64,000 bases of DNA from Bactericera cockerelli (lineage: Eukaryota; Arthropoda; Insecta; Hemiptera; Triozidae). How positions within the stretch are numbered: the stretch's first letter is position 1; every line of letters begins with the position of its first letter. Under the pieces are notes generated by a model, which worked only from the letters and a program-made list of their open reading frames with translations, was not told the origin of the DNA and did no database searches. The position numbers and the translations under genes were made by a program. Shown here piece after piece: positions 21,672 through 33,752 of the stretch. Location: assembly GCA_024516035.1 (NCBI GenBank), contig CM044962.1, positions 9,009,595 through 9,073,594 of the forward strand. Reading direction: 5' to 3'.

Positions 21672-22105
21672 CAGGGTGGACCAAAAAAAACGTTTAAACC
21701 CGTTAATGGTAGATTACTGACGACATTTCCAGGCCGGATCTGCAATCCGTTTTTTCGGATTCGCCTTCGTAACTGCACAAAGTGATTTTTTGCAACTCTC
21801 CGAAAAAGTCCTTCTTTGGCTTATTCTTCAGGTCAGTACTTTTTTCCTGTTTAAGATGAGTTGATTCTGAACAATTTTGCAGAAAGCCAACAAAATTTCG
21901 ATGTTTCTAGCTACACTATTTGTTTTTTTACAATTGGTTTGTCATATTTTTTTACACCTGAACAGAAAAAAAAAACACCCAAAAAAAACTTTGTCCGAAC
22001 AAATTTTGGCACAGACATGGGCAAGTTTGATAAAAGTTGGCGGCCGCCCCGAGGATGCTAAAAAATAATTTTACGATTTTTTATCACGTGATCTTCTGGG
22101 AAAAA
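21672..22105 (+). mobile_element. Tc1/mariner-type element 5' portion, copy 1
   Basis: Starts with cagggtggaccaaaaaaaac directly after a TA dinucleotide. About 430 bases to acgtgatcttctgggaaaaa match the inverted copy ending at 31253. No coding sequence and no opposite end were found in this copy. Confidence 0.78.
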
Positions 22106-22791
22106 TTATTAGATGTTTGCCAAAAACTCTTCAAAAATCCTAAGAGTTTTCTAGCTGTAGACTGTGTAAGGGCGTCTTGTATTGTTTACATTGCTTTTTT
22201 TGAATACCGCGGTCTCAAATGCCTTCATCAGCCAGTTTAGGAAAATTCAAATGATAAATTTCGTGCCTCTCAGATTGTCAGTGGTGTTAGCTAGATGTGG
22301 TAGTGCTAAGAGTGATAGACGCATGACCGAGGTTCAATTCTCGACCGTCCATATTATTTTAATTATCAAAAAAAATCTGATGGAATATTTTATTCATACC
22401 TGTATCTGACCTGTTGTAACACCAACAACTTATGGATTTTTTGGGGGTAATACCAACTGTAAATTGAGTTATATCAGATACTATTGGTATCACAATACAG
22501 AATACACATAATTATTATTCATGTAAGCCCCTGAGAGACTGCCTTGATAATGTAAGGATGGTTTTTCTTATGCTTCCCTACGAGAGAAAAAAAAAACTAG
22601 CGAATTTTCCAAACGAAAATAGAGTTTATGAAATAAATCCAGGTAAGTAATATGTAGGTAGGTTCTTCTATCATAAACAATACTAATTAAATAACAAATA
22701 TTTACCGATTGCCAACTCTTAATAGAAATCTTGAAAAAAACTAGATAATATTTTGTAAAATGAATAAACTTTTGGAGTCTTTAATATGTTT

Positions 22792-23337
22792 TATCCCCCC
22801 AAAAACACCACTTCGTGGTTAAAAAAAGAAGAACGCCTCACTGAAAAGAATGATTATAATTAGCTAAAAATAAATGATATCAAATTGAGAACACCTTACC
22901 CCCTCTCTTTCTATATCTCTGCACTCCTCTCTGAATTTATTCCTCTTATGTTTATCTTTCTTTATCCTTTATAGGGGTCATCCCAAACTTGATTTCTCTT
23001 TAAATTTACTTGTTGCACGGCAATAAAAAATGGCGGTCGGAGTATGATTTTTCTGAACTTATTTGATTTGAATCGAGAAAATTACACCGCGACCGCCATT
23101 TTTTATTGCCGTGCAACAAGTAAATTTAAAGAGAAATCAAGTTTGGGATGACCCCTATAAAGGATAAAGAAAGATAAACATAAGAGGAATAAATTCAGAG
23201 AGGAGTGCAGAGATATAGAAAGAGAGGGGGTAAGGTGTTCTCAATTTGATATCATTTATTTTTAGCTAATTATAATCATTCTTTTCAGTGAGGCGTTCTT
23301 CTTTTTTTAACCACGAAGTGGTGTTTTTGGGGGGATA
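22792..23337. mobile_element. Foldback element with perfect 248-bp inverted repeats
   Basis: Left arm 22792-23039 and right arm 23090-23337 are reverse complements as far as I could check base by base, with a 50-base spacer. The outer sequence is tatccccccaaaaacaccac; a TA at both ends would fit a TA target site. No protein is encoded. Confidence 0.93.
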
Positions 23338-23924
23338 TCAGTTCTTTTTGTACGAAAATATAGGTTCATACACTACTGAAACATTATGAATAGAAAAAGT
23401 AAATAAGCTGGGAAAATGTGAATGTACCAAGTTGTCTTTTTTTTAAGATATAGTTTTAGCAGTACGTATTTAATTTTTCTAAGGTCAATATGTATTTTGA
23501 TCACATATTTGGCCCCCTGAGTCCCCAAAGTGAGTAAATAATAAATAAATTTGTAATGCAAGACCTTTTGATTCTATACTCCACATGATTATGTTTATCT
23601 TTCAATGCTAAATAGACCTCGGAGCCTCCTATGAGGGACATAAAATACCTGGATTTACAAATGCCAAAGAAATTAATTTGTAATCACCTTATCAAGGTGA
23701 GGTAATGAGTTCTCTCCTGTTGACCTTTTCTTACCCGAATTCTCTCCGGCTTGTTACAGGGGTCACCACGAGTATCTCTCCCGGAAATAAGACCATGCTT
23801 TTTTACATTAGGTATTTAAGAATATGAAAACTATAAATTTATCATTTTTATATAAGAATTGGCCTTTTATAAGGAAATCTTTAAAATCTCTAACAAATGA
23901 AAAGCAATGCTTTCAGTGTATTAA

Positions 23925-24385
23925 GGAGCGCGGTAGCGCTCCGACCCGCCAAGTCAATCGAAATAGTTCGCGCGCTACCAAGAGTATACTATACGCGACA
24001 GCATAAGTAGCACATTTCGTGTAGTTGTAGGAGAAAAAGTACAAGTGATGGAGGAAATTGAACTTTATATACAGATTGGGGCACGATAATAGACAAGCTT
24101 TTAAAAAAGAAAAAATCGAAATCGTTTGAGTTAAGTTGGTCAAAACCACACTCTAAAAACGTCATTTTTTTTCAAAAAATTCTGCTTCTTCTTTGACGTT
24201 GACCGCTCTACAGCCAAAACTACTGGACCGATTTTCATGAACGATGGTTCAAATTTTTTCTTCTGGGTGGTAGGTGTGCCTTTTTATGGTTTCATTATCC
24301 CAAAAGCTACCATTTGGCCGTTAATTAGGAAAAGGATCATTTTCAGAGCACAGAATAACATTGGAGTATAGATATTTAATCTAGT
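23925..24385 (+). repeat. Dispersed repeat, copy 1 (GCGGTAGCGCTCCG family)
   Basis: Starts gcgcggtagcgctccgaccc and continues over 430 bases with cttctttgacgttgaccgct, actggaccgattttcatgaa and aaaaggatcattttcagagc. The second copy is at 26628-27085 in the same orientation. Probably a non-autonomous TE; class unclear. Confidence 0.8.
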
Positions 24386-24472
24386 TTATTATGTATATAC
24401 CTATTCATTCACAAACCTTTCAATCCACATGTCCCGATGTGAAATTGTGTAAAGGTATACTAACCCATAAAT

Positions 24473-24635
24473 AGTCGCCGGTGCTGAGTGAGTTAGCGCG
24501 CTAAGCTTACCACGCATGGTGACCTGTATTCGATCCCCAGCTGGGCAGGAATTTTTCTGCACTTTACTTGGGATGTTTGGGGTCCACTCATCCCTCGTGA
24601 GGAAAAATGAGTAGTTACTGAATAAGTAACGACCA
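24473..24635 (+). mobile_element. tRNA-derived SINE (family A)
   Basis: gtgctgagtgagttagcgcg, ctaagcttaccacgcatggt, gtattcgatccccagctggg, then the body tttacttgggatgtttgggg and tcatccctcgtgagga. Confidence 0.8.
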
Positions 24636-25189
24636 GTGGCGGCATTACCAGAGTAAAAATAAATAAATATAATAGAATTTGAATAGTAAAGGAGGCTCTT
24701 AGTAATTTTGCGCTACCCACAAAATTTGTGAAGAGGCCTTGTGCTTGACCACAAATAAATTCATACAAACATAGCAATATTAAACCTGTAATGTCCAAGG
24801 AGTGAAAAAGACAAGATTTTTTTTTCTCAAAAATGTTGGTTATATTAGGTTCAAAAATGAAAAAAAAATCTCTAGTACCCAATGTTACATAATATGTAGG
24901 TATGTGTAACATGAATGTCATAAATGTTTGGGGACATTTCTAAGTAGGAAATGTAGAAGTTTCATAGAAAACTTTGTAAAAGCCCCTACACTACCTAATA
25001 TTATTATCTATTCCTAATTAGGAATGTAGGTACCTATTAGGTACATAGGAAGTGAAAGGCTTCCCTCCCTATCCAATTCTCTCTAGTAAAAAATATTTCT
25101 CTTACGCTGGCCGCTAAAAAGTTTATTATACAAAGTAAAGTAAAGTGAAGCTTTTATGTGTTACAAAAACCACATCAGTATGACATTAA

Positions 25190-25275
25190 TCCAGTTGGCT
25201 CAGTGGTAAAGGTATCACCGTGTGACGCTAGCGATGTCAGAGGTACGCGAGTTCGAAACCCAGTTGCGAAATCTC
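25190..25275 (+). mobile_element. tRNA-derived SINE head (family E)
   Basis: ccagttggctcagtggtaaa, gcgagttcgaaacccagttg. The matching body (cctcccatttgggattttta, gttggaataatgggacttaa) resumes at about 25518-25625, so the element is interrupted by some 240 bases. Confidence 0.7.
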
Positions 25276-25844
25276 AGTTTCATTTTTTAACAAAATACTC
25301 TTTACTTATTTTAATTTTACATGATTTACATTAAATTTAGTGAGTTTCTGAGGTACTATTTACCCTTTTTGTTGTGGGTTGTGTTGTACCTCATTTATAA
25401 TATACAATAAAAAATAACAGTTAAAAAAAAATATATTTATACATTTATTACTTGAACAACACAATAAGCTTCGTTCTCAGTATTCTTTCAAAGAAATGAA
25501 TTGTAAAAATACATAGTTATCCTCCCATTTGGGATTTTTACCACATAATAATACATCTTGGGCATACTGTTGGAATAATGGGACTTAAAAGTCCTAATTG
25601 TTATATCTGACATAAATTAAGGAAATATGTTCAGGGTGTACCCACTATCTGAACCAGTTGAGGGGCCCATCTGGATAAAATGAATGGCACCACAACACAT
25701 TGATCCTTGTAAAAATCTGTGACAAAGGGCCAATTTATGAAACGGTATTAATTTTAGAATAACCCGGACTATCTCTCTAATCGTTCTTCGACTTGAGGGA
25801 GGGTCTCGCTTGTTATCTTACCTTCTTTTAAACATAATTAACCG

Positions 25845-26350
25845 AACACAGTGAGAACAAACTCACTGAGTGAGAACAAACTCACTGAGTGAGGTTCTGT
25901 TTTAACTTGGGTACTGGACGAATTGGCTTTCGTTTGTCTGTTCTGCGAAAACTCCCGAACGGATTCTTCAAGATTGATTAAATTTTGTATACATGTTTAT
26001 TTTCTAATCCTAAAATTTTACTTATACTTTAAGTAGACCACTCGAGGCCAAATGGTGGCCGTCTTGGTGAAAAGTGAAAATGATTTTTCTTAAAAAAAAA
26101 AAAAAAACAAGTAACACTCCGTTGAAAAATATATATAAGTTCATCAGTGAAATTCGGAAATCGTGAAACCTAAGGGGGCCACACTGTGGTAAAAAATCGA
26201 TAAAGGGCCAAAAAATAAAAAAAGGCCGGTTGATATGTTTTATATAAAACTTATCGAGTGGGGTATTAAATAAAAGGTCTCGATGTCCTCATGCTTGATT
26301 GAACATTTTTAATGCGATAGTTGAATCTGTTTGAGGTTTACTGTTCAAAG
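25845..26350 (+). repeat. Dispersed repeat family (accgaacacagtgag / gccggttgatat)
   Basis: attaaccgaacacagtgaga ... gtactggacgaattggcttt recurs at 26460-26545. The part gccggttgatatgttttata ... ggtctcgatgtcctcatgct recurs at 46928-47060. A 19-20-base word (actgagtgagaacaaactc) is tandemly duplicated near 25860. Identity unknown; probably a Helitron- or DNA-TE-derived repeat. Confidence 0.6.
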
Positions 26351-26627
26351 AAACACTAGTTATTGTTGGATGGAAGAGCTTCTTTAAGGAGAACCCTGCC
26401 ATGTAAAAGAAAGCCAAAAAATAATAATATTTACGTTACACAATGTAGGACATACTATTATTAACCGAACACAGTGAGGGAGCGAAACAACCTCACTAAG
26501 TGGGGTTCTGTTTTAACTTGCATACTGGACGATATGGCTTTCGTTTGTCTGTCTCATAAATAAGGCGAGATCATTATTATAATAATAAAATGCTATCATT
26601 ATTATAACAATAAAATTTTATAATTTA

Positions 26628-27085
26628 GCAGCGCGGTAGCGCTCCGAACCTCCAAGTCAAAGTAATTCGCGCGCTACCAAGTGATATTATACGCCAGAGC
26701 AAAAGTAGCACAATTCTTGTAGTTGTAGGAAAAAAAGTACAAGTGATGAAGGAAATCGGACTATAAATACATATAGATTGGGGCACAATAAAAACAAGCT
26801 TTGAAAAAAGAACCATCAAAATCGTTTGAGTTAAGTTGGAGAAAACCAAACTTTAAAAACGTCATATTTTTCATCATTTTCTGCTTCTTCTTTCACGTTG
26901 ACCGCTCTACAGCCAAAACTGCTAGACCGATTTTCACAAATGATGGCTAATTTTTTTCTCGTGAGTGGTAGGTGTGCTTTTTTATTGTTCTATTACCCTA
27001 AAAGGGACATTCCCTTAATTGAGAAAAGGATCATTTTCAGAGCTTAGAACAAAGTTGGTGTATAGATATTCAGTATCTAGTATAT
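26628..27085 (+). repeat. Dispersed repeat, copy 2 (GCGGTAGCGCTCCG family)
   Basis: A direct copy of 23925-24385 beginning gcgcggtagcgctccgaacc, with scattered substitutions. Confidence 0.8.
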
Positions 27086-27261
27086 TATCACTCTCCACTC
27101 TCTCAGATGAGTTAAAAGTCGCATATCTATTTTTTAGGTGAAAAAATAATTTGGAGAAGGATACTTTTTTTTTAAGCTTTATTAGGAGGACAAAAAAAAA
27201 AAAAACAAATGACAAAATAAATAAGTAAAAAAAAAAAGAAAATAACACTAATGTCCTACCT

Positions 27262-27300
27262 AAAGGGCAGGGTTATTGCCTGTGGCAATCTCTTAGTTAT
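27262..27300 (-). mobile_element. LINE 3' UTR fragment
   Basis: gggcagggttattgcctgtg and gcaatctctta match the reversed 3' UTR of the LINE at 17639. The upstream A/T-rich homopolymers could be its tail. Confidence 0.55.
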
Positions 27301-27461
27301 GAATATCAACAAAAATCTTTATCTTCACATTCAAACTGTTTCATTTATCAACACTTGTTCCTTTAAAGTCATTATTTAAAATGTTAAATAGTTTTTATAT
27401 TGAAACACAACATGTATCATACACCCCACACCTATGCAGGGCCACTACAAAAAGTTATAAG

Positions 27462-28446
27462 ATCCCCCAAAAAATATCACTTCGTGACATAAAAAAAGTC
27501 CCGCCAAGTCGTTCCCCAAAAATATTGCAGTTCCCAAATTCATCCCTCCCTTCCCAAAAAATATAGTAGTTATTTGTGACCTCCCCCAAAAAAATTATTG
27601 AAATCAATTTATGGCCCCGCCTTTTATTCATTCACCTAAGTGCAACAGTATACTTATTAGTAGCCTCCCCTCTCTCTTTCTTCTAATGTCCTCTTTCTTT
27701 TGTTCCTTGTTGCATGTTGGAATGTTTCCTTTACAAACTCAGAACTTAAGTCTTATTTCCTTGCTCCTTTCACCGACTTGGGCTCTTGGCGGAGTACCAC
27801 CCAGCAGGTCCGTTCTTAGCCAAAAAAACTGATGTCTTGTTTCTTTTCTACGATTATATATAAATGTAGACATATGTAAACATGTGATCCTTGGAAATGA
27901 GCCTGAATCGTGACTTGATCTGATGGTTCAATTCTCGTTGGTGGCAGATATTTTGCGACTTAGATACAGATAATGCATCCTTGGGTCGCGGTCGGCTAGA
28001 CTTCTCATTTCCTGTTCTCCATAAGAACCACTATGTTAAATTATCTCTTTTTAATTCTTTAAACATAGCACTGTCTATTAGATTCATATATTTATCATTC
28101 CCAGTTAGTGGTACTCCGCCAAGAGCCCAAGTCGGTGAAAGGAGCAAGGAAATAAGACTTAAGTTCTGAGTTTGTAAAGGAAACATTCCAACATGCAACA
28201 AGGAACAAAAGAAAGAGGACATTAGAAGAAAGAGAGAGGGGAGGCTACTAATAAGTATACTGTTGCACTTAGGTGAATGAATAAAAGGCGGGGCCATAAA
28301 TTGATTTCAATAATTTTTTTGGGGGAGGTCACAAATAACTACTATATTTTTTGGGAAGGGAGGGATGAATTTGGGAACTGCAATATTTTTGGGGAACGAC
28401 TTGGCGGGACTTTTTTTATGTCACGAAGTGATATTTTTTGGGGGAT
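27462..28446. mobile_element. Palindromic foldback element with 339-bp identical arms
   Basis: Left arm 27462-27800 and right arm 28108-28446 have equal length and are reverse complements, so the same 60-residue chance peptide (starting MAPPFIHSPK) can be read from both arms. The spacer is 307 bases. The outer ends are atcccccaaaaaatatcact. The spacer encodes nothing recognisable. A transcript across the element would form a very long perfect hairpin. Confidence 0.94.
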
Positions 28447-28582
28447 AGTAGAGTTAGGTAAAATACATAGAAGGCCATGCCTCAGGAATATAGTAGGGTT
28501 AGGTAAATATATAGAAGGCCATGCCTTGGGTTTATCATAGGGTTAGGAAAAATACATAGAAGGCCATGCCTCAGGTCTATAT
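28447..28582. repeat. Tandem repeat, about 44 bp x 3
   Basis: agaaggccatgcctcagg-type words at 28469, 28512 and 28558, each preceded by gggttaggtaaaatacat. Confidence 0.85.
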
Positions 28583-28734
28583 CAATGATTCCTAGGTGTT
28601 TCGATTATAGTTTTTATGCTAGGCCTAAACTATTTAAGTATAAAATCAGGTAAAAATTCAAGCGACGCGCGACGCGACGGGAGACAATTTAGTGTTGATA
28701 AAACCATGAGCGGGAGAGAACTCTGTGGTGACGT

Positions 28735-28875
28735 CCCTTATCAATACCTCACGAGGTATGAGTGTACCCCGGACAAAATGGACAGAGAAAAAAAAACTTC
28801 CCTGAAGGGGATCGAACCCAAGTCATCGTGCGTGCAAGCCTAGTATGCTACCCACTTGGCCAAAGTCACTACTTT
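28735..28875 (-). mobile_element. tRNA-derived SINE (family A)
   Basis: In reverse: gtgactttggccaagtgggt, tgacttgggttcgatcccct, and the body ccggggtacactcatacctc. It lies in the opposite orientation to the copy at 24473. Confidence 0.75.
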
Positions 28876-29111
28876 GTCACAACTTTTAGTGATTAGCATC
28901 GACATTATGAGAGCTAATTCATCATATTTTATCTCCATCCAACCATGATTGTCCAAAATCAATCTCGTAATGCTGCCACAGGTCATCGGCCAAGTCTGCA
29001 ACTACTAAAATTTTCCTCGCGAGGGTAATGGGGTCGTCATGAAGATCAAATATAAAGATAGGAAAAAAACAACGTTAAGCCCAAATCGAAAATATAGAGC
29101 TAAAATTTTTT

Positions 29112-29182
29112 GTCCCCGCCAGGATTCGAACCCATGCTGACTGGGTGGCAGGTCGAGTATGCTACCAATAAACAAAGTTATC
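29112..29182 (-). mobile_element. tRNA-like SINE head
   Basis: In reverse: gtttattggtagcatactcg, catgggttcgaatcctggcg. The body is not obvious. Confidence 0.55.
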
Positions 29183-30015
29183 TTCTAAAGTAACGGACGG
29201 AAAATGAACTAACTAAATAAATACTTGGAAACTTAAACATTAAAATTTTGCAGTGAGAGAGCGAGATCATCTCGAAAAATACATACTGGCCAAGATCTGA
29301 CCACTAAGCTAAGGATTCGAAGGTACCTACCCGCCAAAGAAAATGAAAAGGCCACCAGGTGCCACCCAGTGGACCGGATGAAGGAATAAAATCAATAAAT
29401 TTGGTATCTGCTCATCAAGATCTTTCATTTGATAGCACTTAAGATTAGTATTATCCTTCGATTCCCGATTTGGGCTCCCAAAACCCGAGGCCGCCCAAAT
29501 GGGCCGCCCGCTTATAATTTAGAATTTTTTTTTGGTCCGGGCTCATCTCCATTATAACTTGATCACTTTAGACACCTCACTTAATCTTCAGTGCCAAGTT
29601 AAAGACACGAAGTCGGGTCTCAAAGGATCCGTATGAAGAAAAAAAAACAGAAAAAAAAAACAAAATTATGAATCTTTTCATGTCTTTCACGATTGTTGGG
29701 GGGTCTCGAAAATAGGGTTTCCGTTGGCCTAGGAAGTCAAACAAGAAGTCAAATCAATTTATTTTTCGACGTAGAGTCCATTTCTGCAATAAAAATCGCA
29801 ATTTTTGAAATTCATGTTGCACTTTTCGCTGGCTGAAAGTACATGAAATGCATGGGAACTATGTTTTCCGTAACCTTACACTCTGCCGGGCTGTCTCTTT
29901 CTTTGTATAGGCGTTCTTCACACCTCGGCCGAGGTGTTTGATACTATTTTGATATAACACAAAAGGTATTTAAAAAAACATTTTGTGTTAGTATGTTCAA
30001 TGAGAAACGATTAGA

Positions 30016-30075
30016 CGCGCACGATTAGCTCAGTGGTAAGCTAGTCCACCCGGTCCGAACGCCAGACCCAGCAAA
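30016..30075 (+). mobile_element. tRNA-derived SINE head fragment (family B)
   Basis: gcgcacgattagctcagtgg then a shortened sequence; the B box region has decayed. Confidence 0.5.
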
Positions 30076-30221
30076 AAATTCATGACTACAAAATAAAAAA
30101 GACAGTTGCCATTTTTTATTTTGCCATAGTACACACTATGGATTCTCCTCACACAATTTTTTGAAACCAATGGTGACTTTAATACCTTGGTTCTAACTCA
30201 GAACTGTCCCTCTACCTTCTT

Positions 30222-30226
30222 GCCTT

Positions 30227-30302
<76 letters not shown>

Positions 30303-30305
30303 CCT
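30222..30305. repeat. (CT)n microsatellite
   Basis: An almost pure (TC)n run of more than 60 bases. Confidence 0.97.
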
Positions 30306-30316
30306 TCTCAATTCCC

Positions 30317-30540
30317 TTAGAGGAACTGTTGGAAGTGGCGTCCACCTTCCTGGATGCAAAGGTTGAACCTCTTCATCATGTTCCGTCGAATGTTGCGGAA
30401 GATTCCAGGTTTTTCTGTAAGGTCATCGAATGCCAACAGGATTCTTGCTACCAGATTTCGTAAACTATGTTTTTCACGTGATCCCAAATGTTCCTGTTGG
30501 CTACTCCATATGCTAAATGCGTATCTGCCATTTCAGCATC
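30317..30540 (-). pseudogene. C-terminal remnant of a Tc1/mariner-like transposase
   Basis: On the minus strand, frames carry ANRNIWDHVKNIVYEIW and, after a frameshift, PGIFRNIRRNMMKRFNLCIQ followed by EGGRHFQQFL and TAA (30319-30317). The ending (Cys-Ile-x-x-x-Gly-Gly-x-His-Phe) is typical of Tc1/mariner-like transposases in insects. Together with the TIR at 31253 this gives the element its class. Confidence 0.6.
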
Positions 30541-30789
30541 CGAATTATAATAATGTAACTTGTACTAAAAAAAAAAACTCAAGAAGTTTAATGATAAATA
30601 TTTCATAGAATGCAGAAAAATATGCTTGAAAACTATCATCGAGAAACAAACAATCATTCATTTGACTGGCCTTTAATTAATTCCAAGGAAAATAATTATC
30701 AGGCATAAATAGCTAATTACACTTTGAGTACAAGACGACCCTACACGGTCAACACTTTTAAGATTTTGAGCATCATTTTTTGAGACTTA

Positions 30790-31253
30790 CCTGGTTTGTT
30801 TACCCAGAAGATCACGTGATAAAAAATCGTAAAATTATTTTTTAGCATCCTTGGGTTGGCCGCCAACTTTTATCAAACTTGCCCATGTCTGTGCCAAAAT
30901 TTGCTCGGGCAAATCTTGAGTGTTTCAAAGTGTAAAAAATTTACATGAGAATTTTTTTTCTATTCAGGTGTCAAAAAAGATGTCAAACCAAACCGTAAAA
31001 AACAAAGTAGTGTAATTAGAAACATCGAAATTTTGTTGGCTTTCTGCAGAAATGTTCAGAATCAACTCATCTTAAACAAGAAAAAAGTTCTGACCTGAAG
31101 AATGAGCCAAAGTCGGACTTTTTCAGAAAGTTACAAAAAATCACTTTGTGCAGTTATAAAGGCGAATCCGAAAAAACGGATTGCAGATCCGTCCTAGAAT
31201 TGTCGTCAGTAATCTACCATTAACGGGTGTAAACGTTTTTTTGGTCCACCCTG
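30790..31253 (-). mobile_element. Tc1/mariner-type element 5' portion, copy 2
   Basis: Reverse complement of the copy at 21672: it starts cagggtggaccaaaaaaacg at 31253 next to TA and carries the same internal words (tctgcaatccgttttttcgg, acatgggcaagtttgataaa, acgtgatcttctggg). The transposase C-terminus at 30317-30540 lies in the same orientation downstream, so both may belong to one decayed element of about 0.95 kb. Confidence 0.78.
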
Positions 31254-31259
31254 TAGACG

Positions 31260-32130
31260 TACTAGTACGTATATTTGGAACACTTACTGTTGTGATATCC
31301 TCTGTGTTAAAACTAACCAAGATGGCCAATTTGAAGGGACAGGTTTGAGGCATTATGATTTCTCTATTACATGGGTAAAAACTGAGAACTTGATGACACA
31401 TTATTTGACATTTCCGGTTTTTTTTTTGGTTGTAAAAAAAAACCATTCAGTCTGGCTGTCAAGTTCTACTTCTTTTTGTAATGGTACTTATGTAGATATT
31501 GAGGATTTTTATTATATCTATACATTGTTATTATGAAAACTGTTTACTGTTCTCGAGATAAAAGTACCTACATTGTGTAAGTCTATGTTTTCATTCATAA
31601 TTCCAAACACAAAGGTTTTTTCATTCATAATATTCTAAAGATATGGTTGTTATTTTCTCCATGTGGTGGTTTACTTGAGAATCGGATGTTTATTGTTTGT
31701 GATAAACTGGGCACTAATTTGTTTTTCTCTGTTGTCAATTAGTTGCTATCTGTGAATGTTTATTTTGGAGTTTTTTTTTTTTTTTAAAAATTTGGGTTTA
31801 ACGTCGCTTTCATCTGCATATCAAACGTAATTGTTGTTTGGTGTGCAGTTGTTGTTTGTTGGATATGTACATTTATAAATATCATGTCCAAGATTAAGCT
31901 TGTTATTTTAACCATTTTGACATTATGAGACTACCTGTCTTGCGCTGACAGTCTAAATAAGGCACTACTTATGTTACTGCTGAGGTTGCTTTGAGTATCG
32001 GATGTTTATAATTTGTGACAGATTGGTCACTAATTTGTTTTTCACCGTTTGTTTTGAGAGGTTTTTTTAATGGGTACCTACATCTAATAATAGGTATATT
32101 ATGTAGTTCATTCCTTATAATAATATCACT
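31260..32130. other. Gene-free stretch
   Basis: No exon is supported. A SINE body fragment (gggtttaacgtcgctttcat) lies near 31793, next to a poly(T) run. Confidence 0.45.
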
Positions 32131-32134
32131 CTTT

Positions 32135-32265
32135 AGTGGAAGGTAACCACCAGGCGAGGTTAAGCTCAAAGCATTTTCTTATTATTATTATGTGGTCACT
32201 CAAATTAATGAGGAAGAATTTATGCACTGAGTGGGATTCGAACCAACGGAGGATAACCCACGACT
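32135..32265 (-). mobile_element. tRNA-derived SINE (family G)
   Basis: In reverse: tccgttggttcgaatcccac, the tail word agaaaatgctttgagcttaa, and cctggtggttaccttccact. Confidence 0.7.
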
Positions 32266-32296
32266 ACCATCAGTGATTCCTTCTGAATTTCTTATA

Positions 32297-32536
32297 CTTG
32301 GCTGTCGCCCGCTTTGCGGGCCGAGGCATGGCCGTAAAGCAAAAAATTCTTTTTCGCCAATGACAGGTGTTGTAGCGGGAATTTCGAAAAATCCCGTCTT
32401 ATTACACATCTAGACTATAAGACAAAGCTACCTACTAAATTTCAGCTTCCTAGGACTTACCAGTTCGGAGAAACAGTGATGAATCAGTGAGTGAGTGAGT
32501 CAGTCAGTGAGTGAAACTCTCTTTTATAAGTATAGA
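32297..32536 (-). mobile_element. Non-autonomous Helitron-like element (240 bp)
   Basis: On the minus strand it begins TCTATACTTATAAAAGAGAG directly after A, and ends in a hairpin (cccgcaaagcggg) followed by cgacagccaag and host T. This is Helitron architecture: 5' TC, a 3' hairpin near a C-A/T-A-G end, and insertion between A and T. The terminal CAAG differs from the usual CTAG. A 5' fragment of the same family lies at 37766-37846. Confidence 0.78.
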
Positions 32537-32711
32537 TTTTTTAAAGGTTTCTCTACTTTACCATGTTTCTCTATATCTCTCTCTGAAGGTCCCATTTTTT
32601 TGTTCCTTTTATTCCGTTAGGGTGAAACAAAGGTCATAGGGTTCCGCCGCGCCCCGCCGTCTGATTGGCTCTTAAGTGTGAATGACGTATGACATGTTTA
32701 TGATGGAAAAG

Positions 32712-32723
32712 AGAGAGAAGAGA

Positions 32724-32755
<32 letters not shown>

Positions 32756-32757
32756 CG
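32712..32757. repeat. (GA)n microsatellite
   Basis: agagaagagaag followed by (AG)n over about 45 bases. Confidence 0.95.
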
Positions 32758-33112
32758 TGTGAAAATTGACGCCTTTTGAGTGTGAGAAATTGTGGTTCAA
32801 CAAAAATATCTAATAATTTAATAGGTGTTAATAAAAGTCGTAAGCTATTTACTGTTGTGTTTTTTTTTATTTATTTTTAGGAGAATCGAATTGAATAGCT
32901 ATAGGAACTTTATTTACATCATCAGGGGGGAAATGTTAGTACGCCTCCACGTGGTTCACCCGGGGCAACGCATTGACATGCGGCTAAAGTACTGACAATT
33001 TTGGCGATCAGACAATCACTGCCATCAGATTTCCTGATCAAGATTATTACATGTGTCTTCTCACTTTGAGATGTGTAATAAAGCCATACGATAAATAATA
33101 AAATTATAATAA

Positions 33113-33137
33113 AGACCCACGGGTCACTCGTGGGTCT
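33113..33137. other. Perfect 9-bp stem hairpin
   Basis: agacccacg and cgtgggtct separated by 7 bases. No T-rich or A-rich context of a known regulatory hairpin is evident; it is probably part of an unidentified repeat. Confidence 0.6.
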
Positions 33138-33527
33138 CTTGACTATTTTTGATGGGGCGTCTCGCCACCCGTAACGAGTAGTTACTAACTTTTTTTTTTT
33201 ATAGAAGAAACTGCACGCAGTGTTTCATTGGCTCGGAAATTCTCATGAATAAATGACGAGTCCAAAAGGGTATATACAAAGTGTTGTCCATTTCTGCAGA
33301 TCCCCAGTTGACGCTCATCAAGTTAATGTTGGACTCACCTGCTAGTCAGGCGCCTACAACTAAAACCTCGAAATCAGACTGCGTGCAGAAACAGTAACCC
33401 GGAACCGCGTTAGCAATACTTCAGGTACCAACTTACCATACCTTTGTTTAGTGGGACATCGCACTACAATATTACTAACTATCGAAAATGATGCATTATT
33501 TTCGAGTAATAAAATAATAATAATATC

Positions 33528-33752
33528 TAATTCCGGCCCTACCCGACTGGGTGGGTTATGTGGGTATAGCTGGTACGATTCCCAGCGAATGGAGGCTTAA
33601 AACTCCCGTCCTAATCCAGGACGTTAATCAAATAGAACCGTTGGCGTTAGAAAGGGCAACCAGCCGTAAAAAATGTCAAACATGAGGTTGAACAACGTCG
33701 ATCCTGCTTGCTGAGCGGGATGAGACAGAGTAAAAGAAGAAGAAGAAAGAAT
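33528..33752 (+). mobile_element. SINE body and tail (family C), headless
   Basis: aattccggccctacccgact, gggtgggttatgtgggtata, cccagcgaatggaggcttaa and gttgaacaacgtcgatcctg, ending in (aag)n. Confidence 0.7.

Noticed and set aside
27611..28297. Two identical ORFs starting MAPPFIHSPK on opposite strands
   Set aside because: They lie in the two arms of the palindromic element; identity is due to the inverted repeat and not to selection on a protein.
32924..32997. LTR retrotransposon end: polypurine tract aggggggaaa, then TGTTAG...GACA and a TTGGCGATC primer-site-like word
   Set aside because: The TG...CA interval is only 64 bases, no second copy exists in the window and no gag or pol was found.
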